Positions 15,875 to 24,052 of a stretch of 39,020 bases of DNA are shown piece by piece. The stretch covers positions 19,384-58,403 of the forward strand of contig NZ_FNCA01000013.1 in NCBI RefSeq assembly GCF_900100715.1. Direction: 5' to 3'. Position 1 is the first letter of the stretch, and every line of letters begins with the position of its first letter. Source of the DNA: Methanolobus vulcani. GTDB taxonomy: Archaea > Halobacteriota > Methanosarcinia > Methanosarcinales > Methanosarcinaceae. The translations under genes and the position numbers were made by a program. The notes beneath the pieces were generated by a model, which saw only the letters and a list, made by a program, of their open reading frames with translations, had not been told where the DNA came from and ran no database searches.

Positions 15875-16906
15875 ATGGAACAGGAACACTCAGACGAAGC
15901 GATCCGCACCGAAGGAATAAGCAAACACTACGAGCAGGTAAAAGCAGTAAGAGGCATCAACATTACAGTCAATAAAGGAGAGCTATTCGGCTTGCTTGGG
16001 CCCAATGGGGCAGGGAAATCGACACTCATAGGGATACTCGCCACAATGCTCAGGCCAACTGAAGGAACAGCTCGAGTCTGGGGACACGACATCAGGAATG
16101 AGCCAACAGAAGTTCGCATGTCCATAGGAGTAGTGTTCCAGGGCACCACCCTTGACCAGAAACTCACCGGGCGCGAGAACCTTGACATTCATGGAAGGCT
16201 CTACGGACTCGGGAAGAAAGAACGCCATAAGCGCATCCATGAAGTACTCAAACTCGTAGAGCTCAACGACTGGGCTGACGAGGTGGTGCAGAAGTATTCC
16301 GGCGGAATGATGCGCAGGCTTGAGATTGCAAGAGGACTCATGCATCATCCAAACGTACTCTTCCTTGACGAACCAACCCTTGGACTTGATCCCCAGACAA
16401 GGAACCACATCTGGGAATACATCAAAAAGCTCAACCAGGAAAAGAACATCACCATGATCCTCACCACCCACTACATGGAAGAAGCTGACATGCTCTGCAA
16501 CCGTATCGCCATCATCGACCACGGTGAGATAATCGCCGAAGGAACTCCCCAGGAACTAAAAGCAGAACTCGGTGGAGATATCATAACCCTCAACTTCAGC
16601 AACGAGGATGAAGCCACAAAAATGGTGGAACACTACAAGAATCACAACAATCACAACCCCGACACAAATGAAATAAGCACCACCGGAACATCAATCCGAA
16701 TAACCGCCACTGACGGTGAAAGAACAATACCGGAACTCATGAAGATAAGCACCGACCTGAATCTTCACATCGAATCCGTCAGCCTGAGAAAACCAACCCT
16801 TGACGACGTTTTCCTTCACCACACCGGCAAGAACATCAGATACTCAGGTCCTGATGACCGTAAAAGAAGGCGCGGCATAAGGCGTATGAGCCGCAATGCC
16901 AGATAA
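15875..16906 (+). CDS. ABC transporter ATP-binding protein, DrrA-type, without adjacent permease
   Basis: 343 residues. It has Walker A GPNGAGKST, signature YSGGMMRRLEIARGL, Walker B VLFLDEPTLGLDP and the H-loop in TTHYMEEAD. The C-terminal DUF4162-like region ends LRKPTLDDVFLHHTG, typical of DrrA/ABC-2 drug or lipid exporters, followed by a basic tail (RKRRRGIRRMSR). ABC-2 systems normally have the permease next door, but the downstream gene is uvrB on the other strand and the upstream one is a tRNA, so the partner must be elsewhere or lost. The ATG has no ribosome site. The gene is more GC-rich than its left neighbour. Confidence 0.92.
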   Translation: MEQEHSDEAIRTEGISKHYEQVKAVRGINITVNKGELFGLLGPNGAGKSTLIGILATMLRPTEGTARVWGHDIRNEPTEVRMSIGVVFQGTTLDQKLTGRENLDIHGRLYGLGKKERHKRIHEVLKLVELNDWADEVVQKYSGGMMRRLEIARGLMHHPNVLFLDEPTLGLDPQTRNHIWEYIKKLNQEKNITMILTTHYMEEADMLCNRIAIIDHGEIIAEGTPQELKAELGGDIITLNFSNEDEATKMVEHYKNHNNHNPDTNEISTTGTSIRITATDGERTIPELMKISTDLNLHIESVSLRKPTLDDVFLHHTGKNIRYSGPDDRKRRRGIRRMSRNAR

Positions 16907-16928
16907 CCGATTCAGATCATAGAAGTCA

Positions 16929-18914
16929 TCACAAAGAATACTCTTCCCGAAGTTCCTTTATCCTGTCGCGAAGTTCCGCCGCCCTCTCAAATTCAAGATT
17001 CTTGGCAGCAAGGTGCATATCAGCCTCAAGGTCAATGATAATATCTTTGATCTCACGCGCCGATGCATCTTCAGCAATTGCCAGAACACCGGAAGTAGGT
17101 TTGTATTTCTCACCCTCAACAAGCTCTTTTTGCAGAGCTTTGCGAATTGTGGTAGGAGTAATACCATGCTCCTCATTGAACTCCATCTGGAGCTTGCGAC
17201 GCCTCTCTGTTTCATTGATAGCACGCTCCATGGAACCTGTCATATTATCAGCATAAAGAATGACACGTCCTTCTGAGTTCCTTGAAGCACGGCCAATGGT
17301 CTGGATAAGTGAACGCTCTGAACGAAGAAAACCCTCCTTATCAGCATCCAGTATCGCAACAAAAGCAACCTCCGGGATATCAAGTCCCTCACGCAGCAGG
17401 TTGATACCAATAAGCACATCGAACTCACCTTTTCTCAGATCCCTGACAATCTCCGCACGCTCAAGAGTATCAATGTCCGAGTGCATATAACGCACCCTGA
17501 TACCAAGTTCCAGAAGATATTCCGTCAGATCCTCGGACATTCTCTTGGTCAGCGTTGTTACAAGAGTCCTGAATCCTTTTGCAGTAACCTTACGGATCTC
17601 ACCGATAAGGTCATCCACCTGATTCTCAACCGGCCTTACAGTAATTTCAGGATCAACAAGACCGGTTGGACGAATGATCTGCTCCACCACGGCCTTGCTT
17701 TTCTCAATCTCATACTCCGCAGGTGTTGCAGAAACATAAATAACATTGTCAAGTCTTCTTTCAAACTCATCATAACGAAGTGGCCTGTTATCAAGAGCTG
17801 AAGGCAATCTGAAACCATACTCTACCAGAGATTGTTTTCTTGCTCTGTCACCGTTGTGCATTCCACGAATCTGCGGGATGGTCACATGTGATTCATCAAT
17901 GACCAGAAGATAATCATCAGGGAAGAAATTAAGCAGGGAAGATGGAGGCTCGCCGGGACGGCGGCCGTCAAAGTGCCGGGAGTAATTCTCAATACCGCTG
18001 CAATAACCAAGCTCACGGATCATTTCCATGTCAAACTTGGTTCTCTGTTCCAGCCTCTGAGCCTCAAGCAAACGATTCTCAGACCTCAGCACAGCCAGCC
18101 TGTCATGAAGTTCAGCTTCAATCGTACCCAGAGCCTTGTCAATGTACTCTTCCGGCATGACGAAGTGTTTTGCTGGATAAATACCAATTGTCTCCCCCTG
18201 AAGCACTTCCTCCAGCACTTTTCCGGTAACAGTGTCAAAATAAGCGATCCGGTCTATCTCATCACCAAAAAGCTCTATCCTGATTCCATCTTTCTCCTGT
18301 GCCGGAAAGATCTCAATGGTATCCCCTCGCAAGCGAAAAGTACCCTGGGTGAAATCAACGTCATTTCTCTCGTATTGAATATTGATCAGCGACTCAAGGA
18401 AAGCCGGCCTGTCAATCTCCATTCCGGGAGTCAGCATGACCGACATAGCCCTCCATTCGTCAGGTGAACCAAGGTTGTAGATACAGGACACACTGGAAAC
18501 TACAATTACATCTTTACGTTCCAGTAAAGACTTGGTTGCTGAAAGTCTCAGCCTGTCTATCTCTTCATTGATCGATGCATCCTTTTCGATATAAGTATCA
18601 GTTGTAGGCAGATAAGCCTCAGGCTGGTAATAATCATAATAACTGACAAAATACTCAACGGCATTATCAGGGAAGAACTCCCTGAACTCAGAAAAGAGCT
18701 GTGCAGCAAGGGTTTTATTGTGAGCTATAACAAGGGTTGGTTTCTGCACGTTCTGTATGACATTGGCTACTGTGAAGGTCTTTCCCGAACCTGTCACACC
18801 AAGTAGTGTCTGGTGTTTCTTTCCTGCCAGCATACCTTCGGTTAGCTGGGAAATTGCCTTGGGCTGATCACCCTTCGGACTGTATTCAGAAACTAGTTTG
18901 AAAGGACGCATCAC
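16929..18914 (-). CDS. uvrB: Excinuclease ABC subunit B
   Basis: 661 residues, full length. Walker A GVTGSGKT is at 39-46, the damage-probing beta-hairpin region [12 protein letters not shown] near 95, DESH near 340, helicase motifs [23 protein letters not shown] and QTIGRASRN, and the UvrC-binding UVR motif at the C-terminus ([20 protein letters not shown]). UvrB loads at DNA damage with UvrA and recruits UvrC in nucleotide excision repair. In methanogens the bacterial UvrABC set is an acquired addition; uvrA and uvrC are not in the window. Two adjacent ATGs (18914, 18911) could start it. Confidence 0.98.
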   Translation of the reverse strand: MMRPFKLVSEYSPKGDQPKAISQLTEGMLAGKKHQTLLGVTGSGKTFTVANVIQNVQKPTLVIAHNKTLAAQLFSEFREFFPDNAVEYFVSYYDYYQPEAYLPTTDTYIEKDASINEEIDRLRLSATKSLLERKDVIVVSSVSCIYNLGSPDEWRAMSVMLTPGMEIDRPAFLESLINIQYERNDVDFTQGTFRLRGDTIEIFPAQEKDGIRIELFGDEIDRIAYFDTVTGKVLEEVLQGETIGIYPAKHFVMPEEYIDKALGTIEAELHDRLAVLRSENRLLEAQRLEQRTKFDMEMIRELGYCSGIENYSRHFDGRRPGEPPSSLLNFFPDDYLLVIDESHVTIPQIRGMHNGDRARKQSLVEYGFRLPSALDNRPLRYDEFERRLDNVIYVSATPAEYEIEKSKAVVEQIIRPTGLVDPEITVRPVENQVDDLIGEIRKVTAKGFRTLVTTLTKRMSEDLTEYLLELGIRVRYMHSDIDTLERAEIVRDLRKGEFDVLIGINLLREGLDIPEVAFVAILDADKEGFLRSERSLIQTIGRASRNSEGRVILYADNMTGSMERAINETERRRKLQMEFNEEHGITPTTIRKALQKELVEGEKYKPTSGVLAIAEDASAREIKDIIIDLEADMHLAAKNLEFERAAELRDRIKELREEYSL

Positions 18915-19059
18915 TATCTGTATTGAACCGAAAGCCTATAAACGTATTCACAGTTGAAGTGCATGCGTATTTCACCTAAAAAAACAGCATTTCACCAGTT
19001 AACAATATCACTACCTCACCACACAATTCACAGGAATTCCGCGGGATAATTCCATGAAA

Positions 19060-19386
19060 TCACCGGGAGAATATCAGGAAATATAACAGCATCAGCATAA
19101 TTGCCAGTATCATCAGCGTCTGAGCACTTTTATTGTCTGAACCAATTATAATTGGAATTGGCCCTAACATAATAATACCTCCACCTCTTACTTCTGTTTT
19201 ATCAGAAACTGACCCATTGCTACCACTATTATTTGAAGACCCATAATGCATTGAATTTGGATTTAAAGTGTGTTCATCCCTTTTTATAGGATTTTGGGAT
19301 TTAGATACACCTGAAACAAAGATCAATACAAAACCTGCAACTATCATCAGCATTCCCAGTATAATCAAACTGGCACCAGGCATCAC
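19060..19386 (-). CDS. TIGR00304-family (DUF131) small membrane protein
   Basis: 108 residues with two membrane helices (about 5-27 and 85-105) and the family block GGGIIMLGPIPIIIGSDNKSA before the second helix. A Ser/Asn/Gly-rich insertion at about 45-65 (YGSSNNSGSNGSVSD) makes it longer than the usual 75-80 residues. Function unknown; the family is archaeal. Its ATG overlaps the stop of the upstream paralogue by four bases (ATGA), so the two are coupled. Confidence 0.85.
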   Translation of the reverse strand: MMPGASLIILGMLMIVAGFVLIFVSGVSKSQNPIKRDEHTLNPNSMHYGSSNNSGSNGSVSDKTEVRGGGIIMLGPIPIIIGSDNKSAQTLMILAIMLMLLYFLIFSR

Positions 19387-19619
19387 AATTTCCTCCTTGC
19401 AAGCAGATAGATCACAGCTATCAGGACACCTGCCCAGAGCATGGATGAGGTAATCTCAGGAGATGAGCCGAATGCGATGGGGATCGGACCTATCATTATG
19501 AGACCACCGAAACTGCCACTGCTATTGAAAGAAGAAACTATTGCACCTGCAAGAACAAGAAAAAATCCAATGAATACAAGTAGTGAACCCAATTGTGAGA
19601 GATCCTGTGGTGAACGCAT
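19383..19619 (-). CDS. TIGR00304-family (DUF131) small membrane protein
   Basis: 78 residues, the normal family length. Helices lie at about 10-30 and 58-73, with the conserved block FGGLIMIGPIPIAFGSSPE between them. It is the upstream partner in a tandem pair, sharing ATGA with the downstream copy. The pair may be expressed together as a heteromer; this is inferred from the overlap. Function unknown. Confidence 0.85.
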   Translation of the reverse strand: MRSPQDLSQLGSLLVFIGFFLVLAGAIVSSFNSSGSFGGLIMIGPIPIAFGSSPEITSSMLWAGVLIAVIYLLARRKL

Positions 19620-19709
19620 GAGAATCTGTATGTAAAAAGTCTGTTAAATAAGTAACAGTGATTTTCAGAGAAACTATAAGGTAATCGAGAATCCCATATC
19701 AAAAAAAAG

Positions 19710-20660
19710 TTAGTACTGGAACCTGTAATCCTGAGGCATTGATGCCATCTGGTCAATGCGAAGATCAGATTCCGGTTCAAGCTCGTCTGCAACATAGCGA
19801 TATTCGCGCTGTGTCCTGTTTCCTCTACGTGCAAGAATATTCTTGCGGAACATACGTGATAGATATGTAGACACTGTACTCTGTTTTATCTCGCCGTATA
19901 TGCGCTCGTACTGCTTCTGTATGTCCTGTGATGAGAACCATATCCTTGGATATTCATACTTAAGGAAGAGTTCCAGACGCTCATTGATCGTCAATGAACT
20001 GTCATTCATCCTGGCATGAAGTGAAGGAACCTTGCGCTGCGAAGGTGCCTGACGCTGAACCTGTGCAGGTGCTTCAATAGGAGGTACAGCCGACATCATC
20101 TGTTGGTTAGGATTCATTGTTTGGCGGACCGTAGATGACATTGGTGGTGTCGGCTGCCCATACCCATATTGCTGGACCCCCACAGGAGGTAGGTTGGGTT
20201 GTATATATTGCGGCGGCAATTGATAATCAGTTATTGTGTTTGGAACAGAACTCAGTCCTGGCTGTGGCACATAGGCCTGCCTGAACTGTTGTGTCTGTGG
20301 CAACACAGGCTGTGCATGCATCTGCGTTTGCTGAACCGGCAACTGAGAATACTGTTGCGAGTACTGCTGTGACTGATCTGCATGCTGTGCTGGCTGCTGA
20401 GAGATCATAGGTGGTTGCTGCTGCACAAATTGTGATTGGTATGCATTCGGTCCAGCAACATTGACCTGAGAATTAGTAGTAGTAGTAGGAAGTGATGCAT
20501 TCTGCATCATATTAGATGAATTGGATGAAGGTTCGGGAATAGTTCTAGTCTCGTCATATAGGTCCAAGTATGCAAGCAGGCGGCGCCTGTCAGCAATCTC
20601 GAACTCGGCGTTTGATATTTTAGTTCCATCGTCGTTGATGATCTCAAGCCGAACCTTCAT
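19710..20660 (-). CDS. Gln/Pro-rich protein with C-terminal winged helix
   Basis: 316 residues in three parts. Residues 1-42 are a small folded domain (MKVRLEIINDDGTKISNAEF, then RRRLLAYLDLYDE). Residues about 43-215 are disordered and very rich in Gln, Pro, Ser and Tyr, for example SQQYSQQYSQLPVQQTQMHA. Residues about 220-300 look like a winged helix: INERLELFLKYEYPRIWFSS, then IKQSTVSTYLSRMFRKNILA and a wing with REYRY. A DNA-binding regulator is likely; the Gln-rich part resembles prion-like or phase-separating regions. The ATG follows AAAGAGGCAAAAAGG and overlaps the TGA of a 41-codon upstream ORF. Confidence 0.8.
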   Translation of the reverse strand: MKVRLEIINDDGTKISNAEFEIADRRRLLAYLDLYDETRTIPEPSSNSSNMMQNASLPTTTTNSQVNVAGPNAYQSQFVQQQPPMISQQPAQHADQSQQYSQQYSQLPVQQTQMHAQPVLPQTQQFRQAYVPQPGLSSVPNTITDYQLPPQYIQPNLPPVGVQQYGYGQPTPPMSSTVRQTMNPNQQMMSAVPPIEAPAQVQRQAPSQRKVPSLHARMNDSSLTINERLELFLKYEYPRIWFSSQDIQKQYERIYGEIKQSTVSTYLSRMFRKNILARRGNRTQREYRYVADELEPESDLRIDQMASMPQDYRFQY

Positions 20661-20782
20661 CCTTTTTGCCTCTTTGCGGATCCATTCATCCCCTCAGATA
20701 TTGATGGATTCACAAAACCATTTATCCCCTCAGACTCATGGTGTTGCTCATTTAATCTTGATCCGTTATCGTGTGAATACAT
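20657..20782 (-). CDS. Candidate 41-residue leader ORF coupled to the Gln-rich regulator
   Basis: ATG at 20782 opens a frame beginning MYSHDNGSRLNEQHHESEG and ending SAKRQKG, whose TGA (20659-20657) overlaps the ATG of the downstream gene (ATGA). It contains two copies of SEGxNG twelve residues apart, matching a 17-nt DNA repeat. No clear ribosome site precedes the ATG. The probable TATA lies near 20835, so this ORF falls in a leader of about 150 nt. It may be a small protein, a regulatory upstream ORF or, less likely, part of the main gene after a frameshift. Confidence 0.4.
   Translation of the reverse strand: MYSHDNGSRLNEQHHESEGINGFVNPSISEGMNGSAKRQKG
20682..20734 (-). repeat. Two copies of a 17-nt ribosome-site-like repeat
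   Basis: On the minus strand TCTGAGGGGATAAATGG (20734-20718) and TCTGAGGGGATGAATGG (20698-20682) differ at one base and start 36 nt apart. Each carries GAGGGG followed five or six bases later by ATG. They therefore act both as in-frame SEGxNG codons of the leader ORF and as two potential ribosome sites opening very short frames in another register. Confidence 0.6.
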
Positions 20783-20857
20783 CAGGAACACATTGTTTCT
20801 CTGTGCTTCACAATACTTACATGGTTTTAATATTATATAAATATTTGCTCTAATAAT

Positions 20858-21019
20858 ATGTCTGGATTTGTTTTAAAGCAAATCAAAGCCTTAATAGAGC
20901 TTTGTTTGAAAATTAAAACGATTAACACAGACAAAAGACGAGTCACACAATTCGCCTACAATACAACAACTGCAATAATGATAGATAAATATTTCGTTTT
21001 TTGTCAAATTAAACAGTAA
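20858..21019 (+). CDS. Candidate 53-residue small ORF between the regulator and PAN genes
   Basis: ATG at 20858 opens a Lys/Ile/Thr-rich frame (MSGFVLKQIKALIELCLKIK at the start). TTATATAA at 20833-20840 lies just upstream, so a leaderless transcript is possible but the spacing is short. There is no ribosome site and no recognised family. The rest of the gap (21020-21227) is AT-rich and holds nothing else I can name. Confidence 0.25.
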   Translation: MSGFVLKQIKALIELCLKIKTINTDKRRVTQFAYNTTTAIMIDKYFVFCQIKQ

Positions 21020-21227
21020 TAATGTGTAGGAAGAAATTAAATACAGATTTTAAGCTGATTTTACCACAATAAAAGCAATATTAATGCTTTTTTCAGAGAA
21101 TAAAAATAGATAATAACACAAAAGCTGTTTTTTGTGAAATACTGAAAAGAGCATTTTTACCATATAGCCCACCTAAACAAAAATAAAGATGCTGCGAACA
21201 AAAGCGCAATGCACTAGTGCAGTCGCA

Positions 21228-21234
21228 TTTATAT
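21228..21234 (+). promoter_or_regulatory. TATA box of the PAN gene
   Basis: TTTATAT centred 29 nt before the ATG at 21260 puts the transcription start at or next to the start codon. No ribosome site is present (ACTTAGCCCCT precedes the ATG), so the mRNA is probably leaderless. Confidence 0.55.
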
Positions 21235-21259
21235 CCAATGATACCCATACTTAGCCCCT

Positions 21260-22495
21260 ATGTCAAATAGTAGTGCTGAATCACCAATTGACAATATTAG
21301 TTCAAAGATTAAGACTCAGATAGAGTCCAATACTCTTGACGAAAAAGATGTGGAGTCCCTACTCCACGAAATAGAATTACTTAAAGTCAATAACGAAAAC
21401 ATGCGAGCAAAGTTGCTTGAAGCAAGTATGCTGGCAAACAATTATCTTGAAGAAACAAGCAAGCTCAAAAGACAGATCGAGCAGCTCACCACTCCTCCAC
21501 TTTTCATAGCCACGGTCATGGAAGTTGACAACGGCCAGGCACTTATCAGACAACATGGGAACAATCAGGAAGTTGTGACTAGGGTACCAGCCAACCTTAA
21601 TGTCGAGGCAGGTATGAGAGTCTGTGTGAATGCCGCATTCTCTATAATATCGATTATCTCCAGAGCTGCGGACGTACGCGCCCAGGTTATGGAGCTTATT
21701 AACTCCCCGGGAATCGACTATGATATGATAGGCGGACTGGATGATGTTCTGAAAGAGGTCATCGAATCTGTAGAACTTCCACTTGTGGAGCCTGAACTCT
21801 TCGAGAAGATAGGAATTGAGCCTCCAACTGGTGTGCTGATGTACGGTGCACCCGGAACAGGTAAGACACTTATTGCGAAAGCTGTTGCTTCAAGGGCAAA
21901 CGCCACATTCATCAGGATGTCAGGCTCTGACCTTGTGCAGAAGTTCGTAGGAGAAGGTGCACGCCTTGTGAAGGACGTGTTCCAGATGGCTCGCGACAAG
22001 TCCCCATCAATCCTTTTTATTGATGAGATAGATGCAGTGGGCGGTATGCGTACACATGACGGTACCACAGGTTCCGCAGAAGTGAACCGTACTATGCTTC
22101 AGCTCCTTGCCGAGATGGACGGTTTTGACGCAACCAAGAACGTCAAGGTCATTGCTGCAACTAACAGAATTGATCTGCTTGACCCTGCACTGCTTCGTCC
22201 GGGAAGGTTCGACCGTGTTATCGAGGTTCCACTTCCTGATGAGAAGGGACGTCTGGAGATATTCAAGATCCACACCCGCAAGATGAATATGGCAGAGAAT
22301 GTGGACTTTGAGAAACTCGCAAAGATGACAAATGGTCTCAGCGGCGCAGATATTAAGATCATCACAAAGGAAGCCGGAATGTTCGTCCTCAGAAGACGTG
22401 GAGAAAGCATTACCATGCAGGACCTCCTTGATGCATATGAGAAAGTCGTTTCCGAGGAAGAAGAACAGACCTCCCCATACAGTATGTTTGCATAA
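21260..22495 (+). CDS. pan: Proteasome-activating nucleotidase (PAN)
   Basis: 411 residues. An N-terminal coiled coil (about 30-75) is followed by an OB domain (about 80-135) and an AAA+ ATPase: Walker A GAPGTGKT at 196-203, pore-loop KFVGEG at 228-233, Walker B ILFIDEID at 251-258, and the second region of homology with LLRPGRFDR near 311-319. PAN unfolds substrates and opens the gate of the 20S proteasome. The C-terminus is SMFA: the usual HbYX gate-opening motif (hydrophobic-Tyr-X) here has Phe instead of Tyr. The gene is monocistronic, followed 85 bp later by tRNA-Glu. Confidence 0.97.
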   Translation: MSNSSAESPIDNISSKIKTQIESNTLDEKDVESLLHEIELLKVNNENMRAKLLEASMLANNYLEETSKLKRQIEQLTTPPLFIATVMEVDNGQALIRQHGNNQEVVTRVPANLNVEAGMRVCVNAAFSIISIISRAADVRAQVMELINSPGIDYDMIGGLDDVLKEVIESVELPLVEPELFEKIGIEPPTGVLMYGAPGTGKTLIAKAVASRANATFIRMSGSDLVQKFVGEGARLVKDVFQMARDKSPSILFIDEIDAVGGMRTHDGTTGSAEVNRTMLQLLAEMDGFDATKNVKVIAATNRIDLLDPALLRPGRFDRVIEVPLPDEKGRLEIFKIHTRKMNMAENVDFEKLAKMTNGLSGADIKIITKEAGMFVLRRRGESITMQDLLDAYEKVVSEEEEQTSPYSMFA

Positions 22496-22580
22496 ATCGC
22501 AAACATACACCCTTTTTCACCAAACGAAAGGTTAATATGCTTTGAGTGACTTTCAAGGGTGCTGACAAGCAAAGCAGATT

Positions 22581-22658
22581 GCTCCGATAGTGTAGCACGG
22601 CCAATCATGCAGGACTCTCACTCCTGCGACTGGGGTTCGAATCCCCATCGGAGCACCA
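22581..22658 (+). tRNA. tRNA-Glu(CUC)
   Basis: Acceptor arms GCUCCGA and UCGGAGC pair perfectly. The anticodon stem CAGGA/UCCUG encloses CUCUCAC, giving anticodon CUC for glutamate. The T-arm UGGGGUUCGAAUCCCCA is perfect. A is the discriminator at 22655, followed by an encoded CCA (22656-22658), unlike the other two tRNA genes here. Confidence 0.95.
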
Positions 22659-23004
22659 CTCTAATTTTTTGATAAATATTAAGTTCTGAGAGTTTACTCT
22701 TTTTATAATTTTGATTAGTTTGATACTATACCCATATTTGCATGTATTCTAGAAGTAAAATTATTAGTTACTAAGTATGAGAAAGCACTGTTTGTTGGCT
22801 ATCCTTTGCCCTCAGTCTTTCTATGGTTGCGAGATTGCAGGCTGATGGGTTACTACTTTTTGACTTCGATATATGCCGGATGCAGAACTAGGGCATTTTG
22901 TAAATGCCCGAATTAAGAATTATAGTTAAATATATAGAAATTTATAGAAGAAAATACAAACTCGCAATAATTCATGCATCCAACAATCTAAGAGAGATGA
23001 ATAA
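22659..23004 (+). other. Intergenic stretch after tRNA-Glu with an 8-bp hairpin
   Basis: No gene seen. GGGCATTT (22891-22898) and AAATGCCC (22902-22909) form a perfect hairpin with a 3-nt loop, about 95 nt before the next ORF; it could be an operator or RNA hairpin. No copy of the tRNA 3' end was noticed, so an attachment site is not shown. Confidence 0.4.
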
Positions 23005-23517
23005 ATGTGCAATTCTGATGATCACCTCAACAAAATCAAGGTAGAATTAGAAACTAAAGATGAAAATTTAAGAGAAAGAACTTATAAACTTGCAGAATAT
23101 GCAATTATTCTATCAGGATTTTACATATCAATTGTACAATATTACAATCTCAAAATTGAAGCAACATGGACTATAAGAATATTCATGATTTGCATTCTTT
23201 TAATTTATGCACTATTATTCATTTCAGTACTTCCATTCCAATCGTTCTCATTTACGATAAAAAATAGGAATTATTATAGTTTGACTGGAAGTGAGTTGAA
23301 AACAAACGTAGATGAATTATACAAAACAGTCCAAAGGAATATAATAAACCATGCTGTAATCGTTCTATTTATGTTCACATCACTAATCTTATTTTCAGGT
23401 ATTGCTACTGGAATTCTATTTTGGGGATGGGATTTACTTCTTATAATAAGTACATTATTAGTAATCGCCGGAGTAGTTATTATGATAATATGCTACAAGA
23501 ATCTTTACAGTTCATAA
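23005..23517 (+). CDS. Unknown four-helix membrane protein, AT-rich
   Basis: 170 residues: an N-terminal polar helix (about 1-28), two membrane helices (about 29-47 and 56-75), a polar segment with LTGSELKTNVDELYKTVQRN, and two more helices (about 115-137 and 141-163). ATG 23005 follows GAGAGATGA, a usable ribosome site. Codon use is rich in Asn, Ile and Lys, unlike PAN next to it, which suggests acquired DNA. No family is recognised; small helical-bundle membrane proteins of this shape include some defence effectors, but nothing here proves that role. Confidence 0.65.
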   Translation: MCNSDDHLNKIKVELETKDENLRERTYKLAEYAIILSGFYISIVQYYNLKIEATWTIRIFMICILLIYALLFISVLPFQSFSFTIKNRNYYSLTGSELKTNVDELYKTVQRNIINHAVIVLFMFTSLILFSGIATGILFWGWDLLLIISTLLVIAGVVIMIICYKNLYSS

Positions 23518-23547
23518 ACCACGTTACTACAATCATGCAAAAGTAAT

Positions 23548-23733
23548 TTATGAATTTCTTTTTTGTAAGAATAATTTCGTACTCCAAAACACCCTTGTCC
23601 GGAAGCTATCAAGTGGGTCTCTCAAATTCTCCAAAAATAAACGCCGCTTCTTTTGCAGTATTCTGCCATCGTTCAAAATTAGAGAGTATTCACTAAGCAG
23701 ATACTCAACAAAAACAGCAGTATCAAGATTTAA
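23548..23733 (-). pseudogene. Unidentified C-terminal coding remnant
   Basis: An uninterrupted minus-strand frame of about 60 codons without a start reads LDTAVFVEYLLSEY, then DGRILQKKRRLFLENL and ends FLQKRNS before TAA at 23550-23548. The residue pattern looks like protein rather than chance. It lies just left of the histidine-kinase remnant on the same strand. Its family was not recognised. Confidence 0.35.
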
Positions 23734-23759
23734 TTACAAAAACAAATCCGCATTCACCC

Positions 23760-23971
23760 TCAACACCCCGCCGACTCCTCATCCACTTCTCCCATATATT
23801 GCTTCATCTGTCCGCAGACACCTTGGTCTTCTATTGTGAATGTAAAGGTGCTTCCTGCTCCTTCCTTACTCTCAACATGGATACTTCCGTTATGCATTTC
23901 AACAAACCACTTTACAAGCGTGAGTCCCAGACCGGTGCTTCCGTACTTTCTTGTATTCGACGTATTTGCCA
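23760..23971 (-). pseudogene. Histidine-kinase C-terminal remnant (HATPase G2 box)
   Basis: The minus-strand frame reads [20 protein letters not shown] followed by [14 protein letters not shown] and [12 protein letters not shown], the standard end of a sensor histidine kinase ATPase domain. It runs to TGA at 23762-23760 with a short Glu-rich tail. The similarity stops abruptly at about 23971, where the terminator of the chemoreceptor gene begins; H-box, N-box and G1 box are missing. A deletion or the arrival of neighbouring DNA removed the rest. Confidence 0.8.
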
Positions 23972-23976
23972 GAAGA

Positions 23977-24020
23977 AAAAATCCATAAAAAATAAGATGC
24001 AGCCCTTGTTACAGGGCTGC
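23977..24020 (-). terminator. Intrinsic-like terminator of the chemoreceptor gene
   Basis: GCAGCCCT and AGGGCTGC (24013-24020 and 23999-24006) pair perfectly over 8 bp with a 6-nt loop, and the minus strand continues ATCTTATTTTTTATGG. It begins 33 nt after the receptor's stop codon. Confidence 0.7.
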
Positions 24021-24052
24021 GATTCTCCAACCAGTTCTCAAATTCCACCGAA

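Noticed and set aside
17973-18467. Long open frame antisense to uvrB
   Set aside because: It lies wholly within a full-length, strongly conserved uvrB gene, lacks a ribosome site and reads as low-quality protein; it is a shadow of the coding strand.
22007-22608. Two long minus-strand frames opposite PAN and tRNA-Glu
   Set aside because: They cover conserved PAN codons and run into the tRNA; no start signal or protein-like pattern.
22581-24052. Complete integrative element inserted at tRNA-Glu
   Set aside because: No integrase and no second copy of the tRNA 3' end were seen, so only a degraded zone is claimed.
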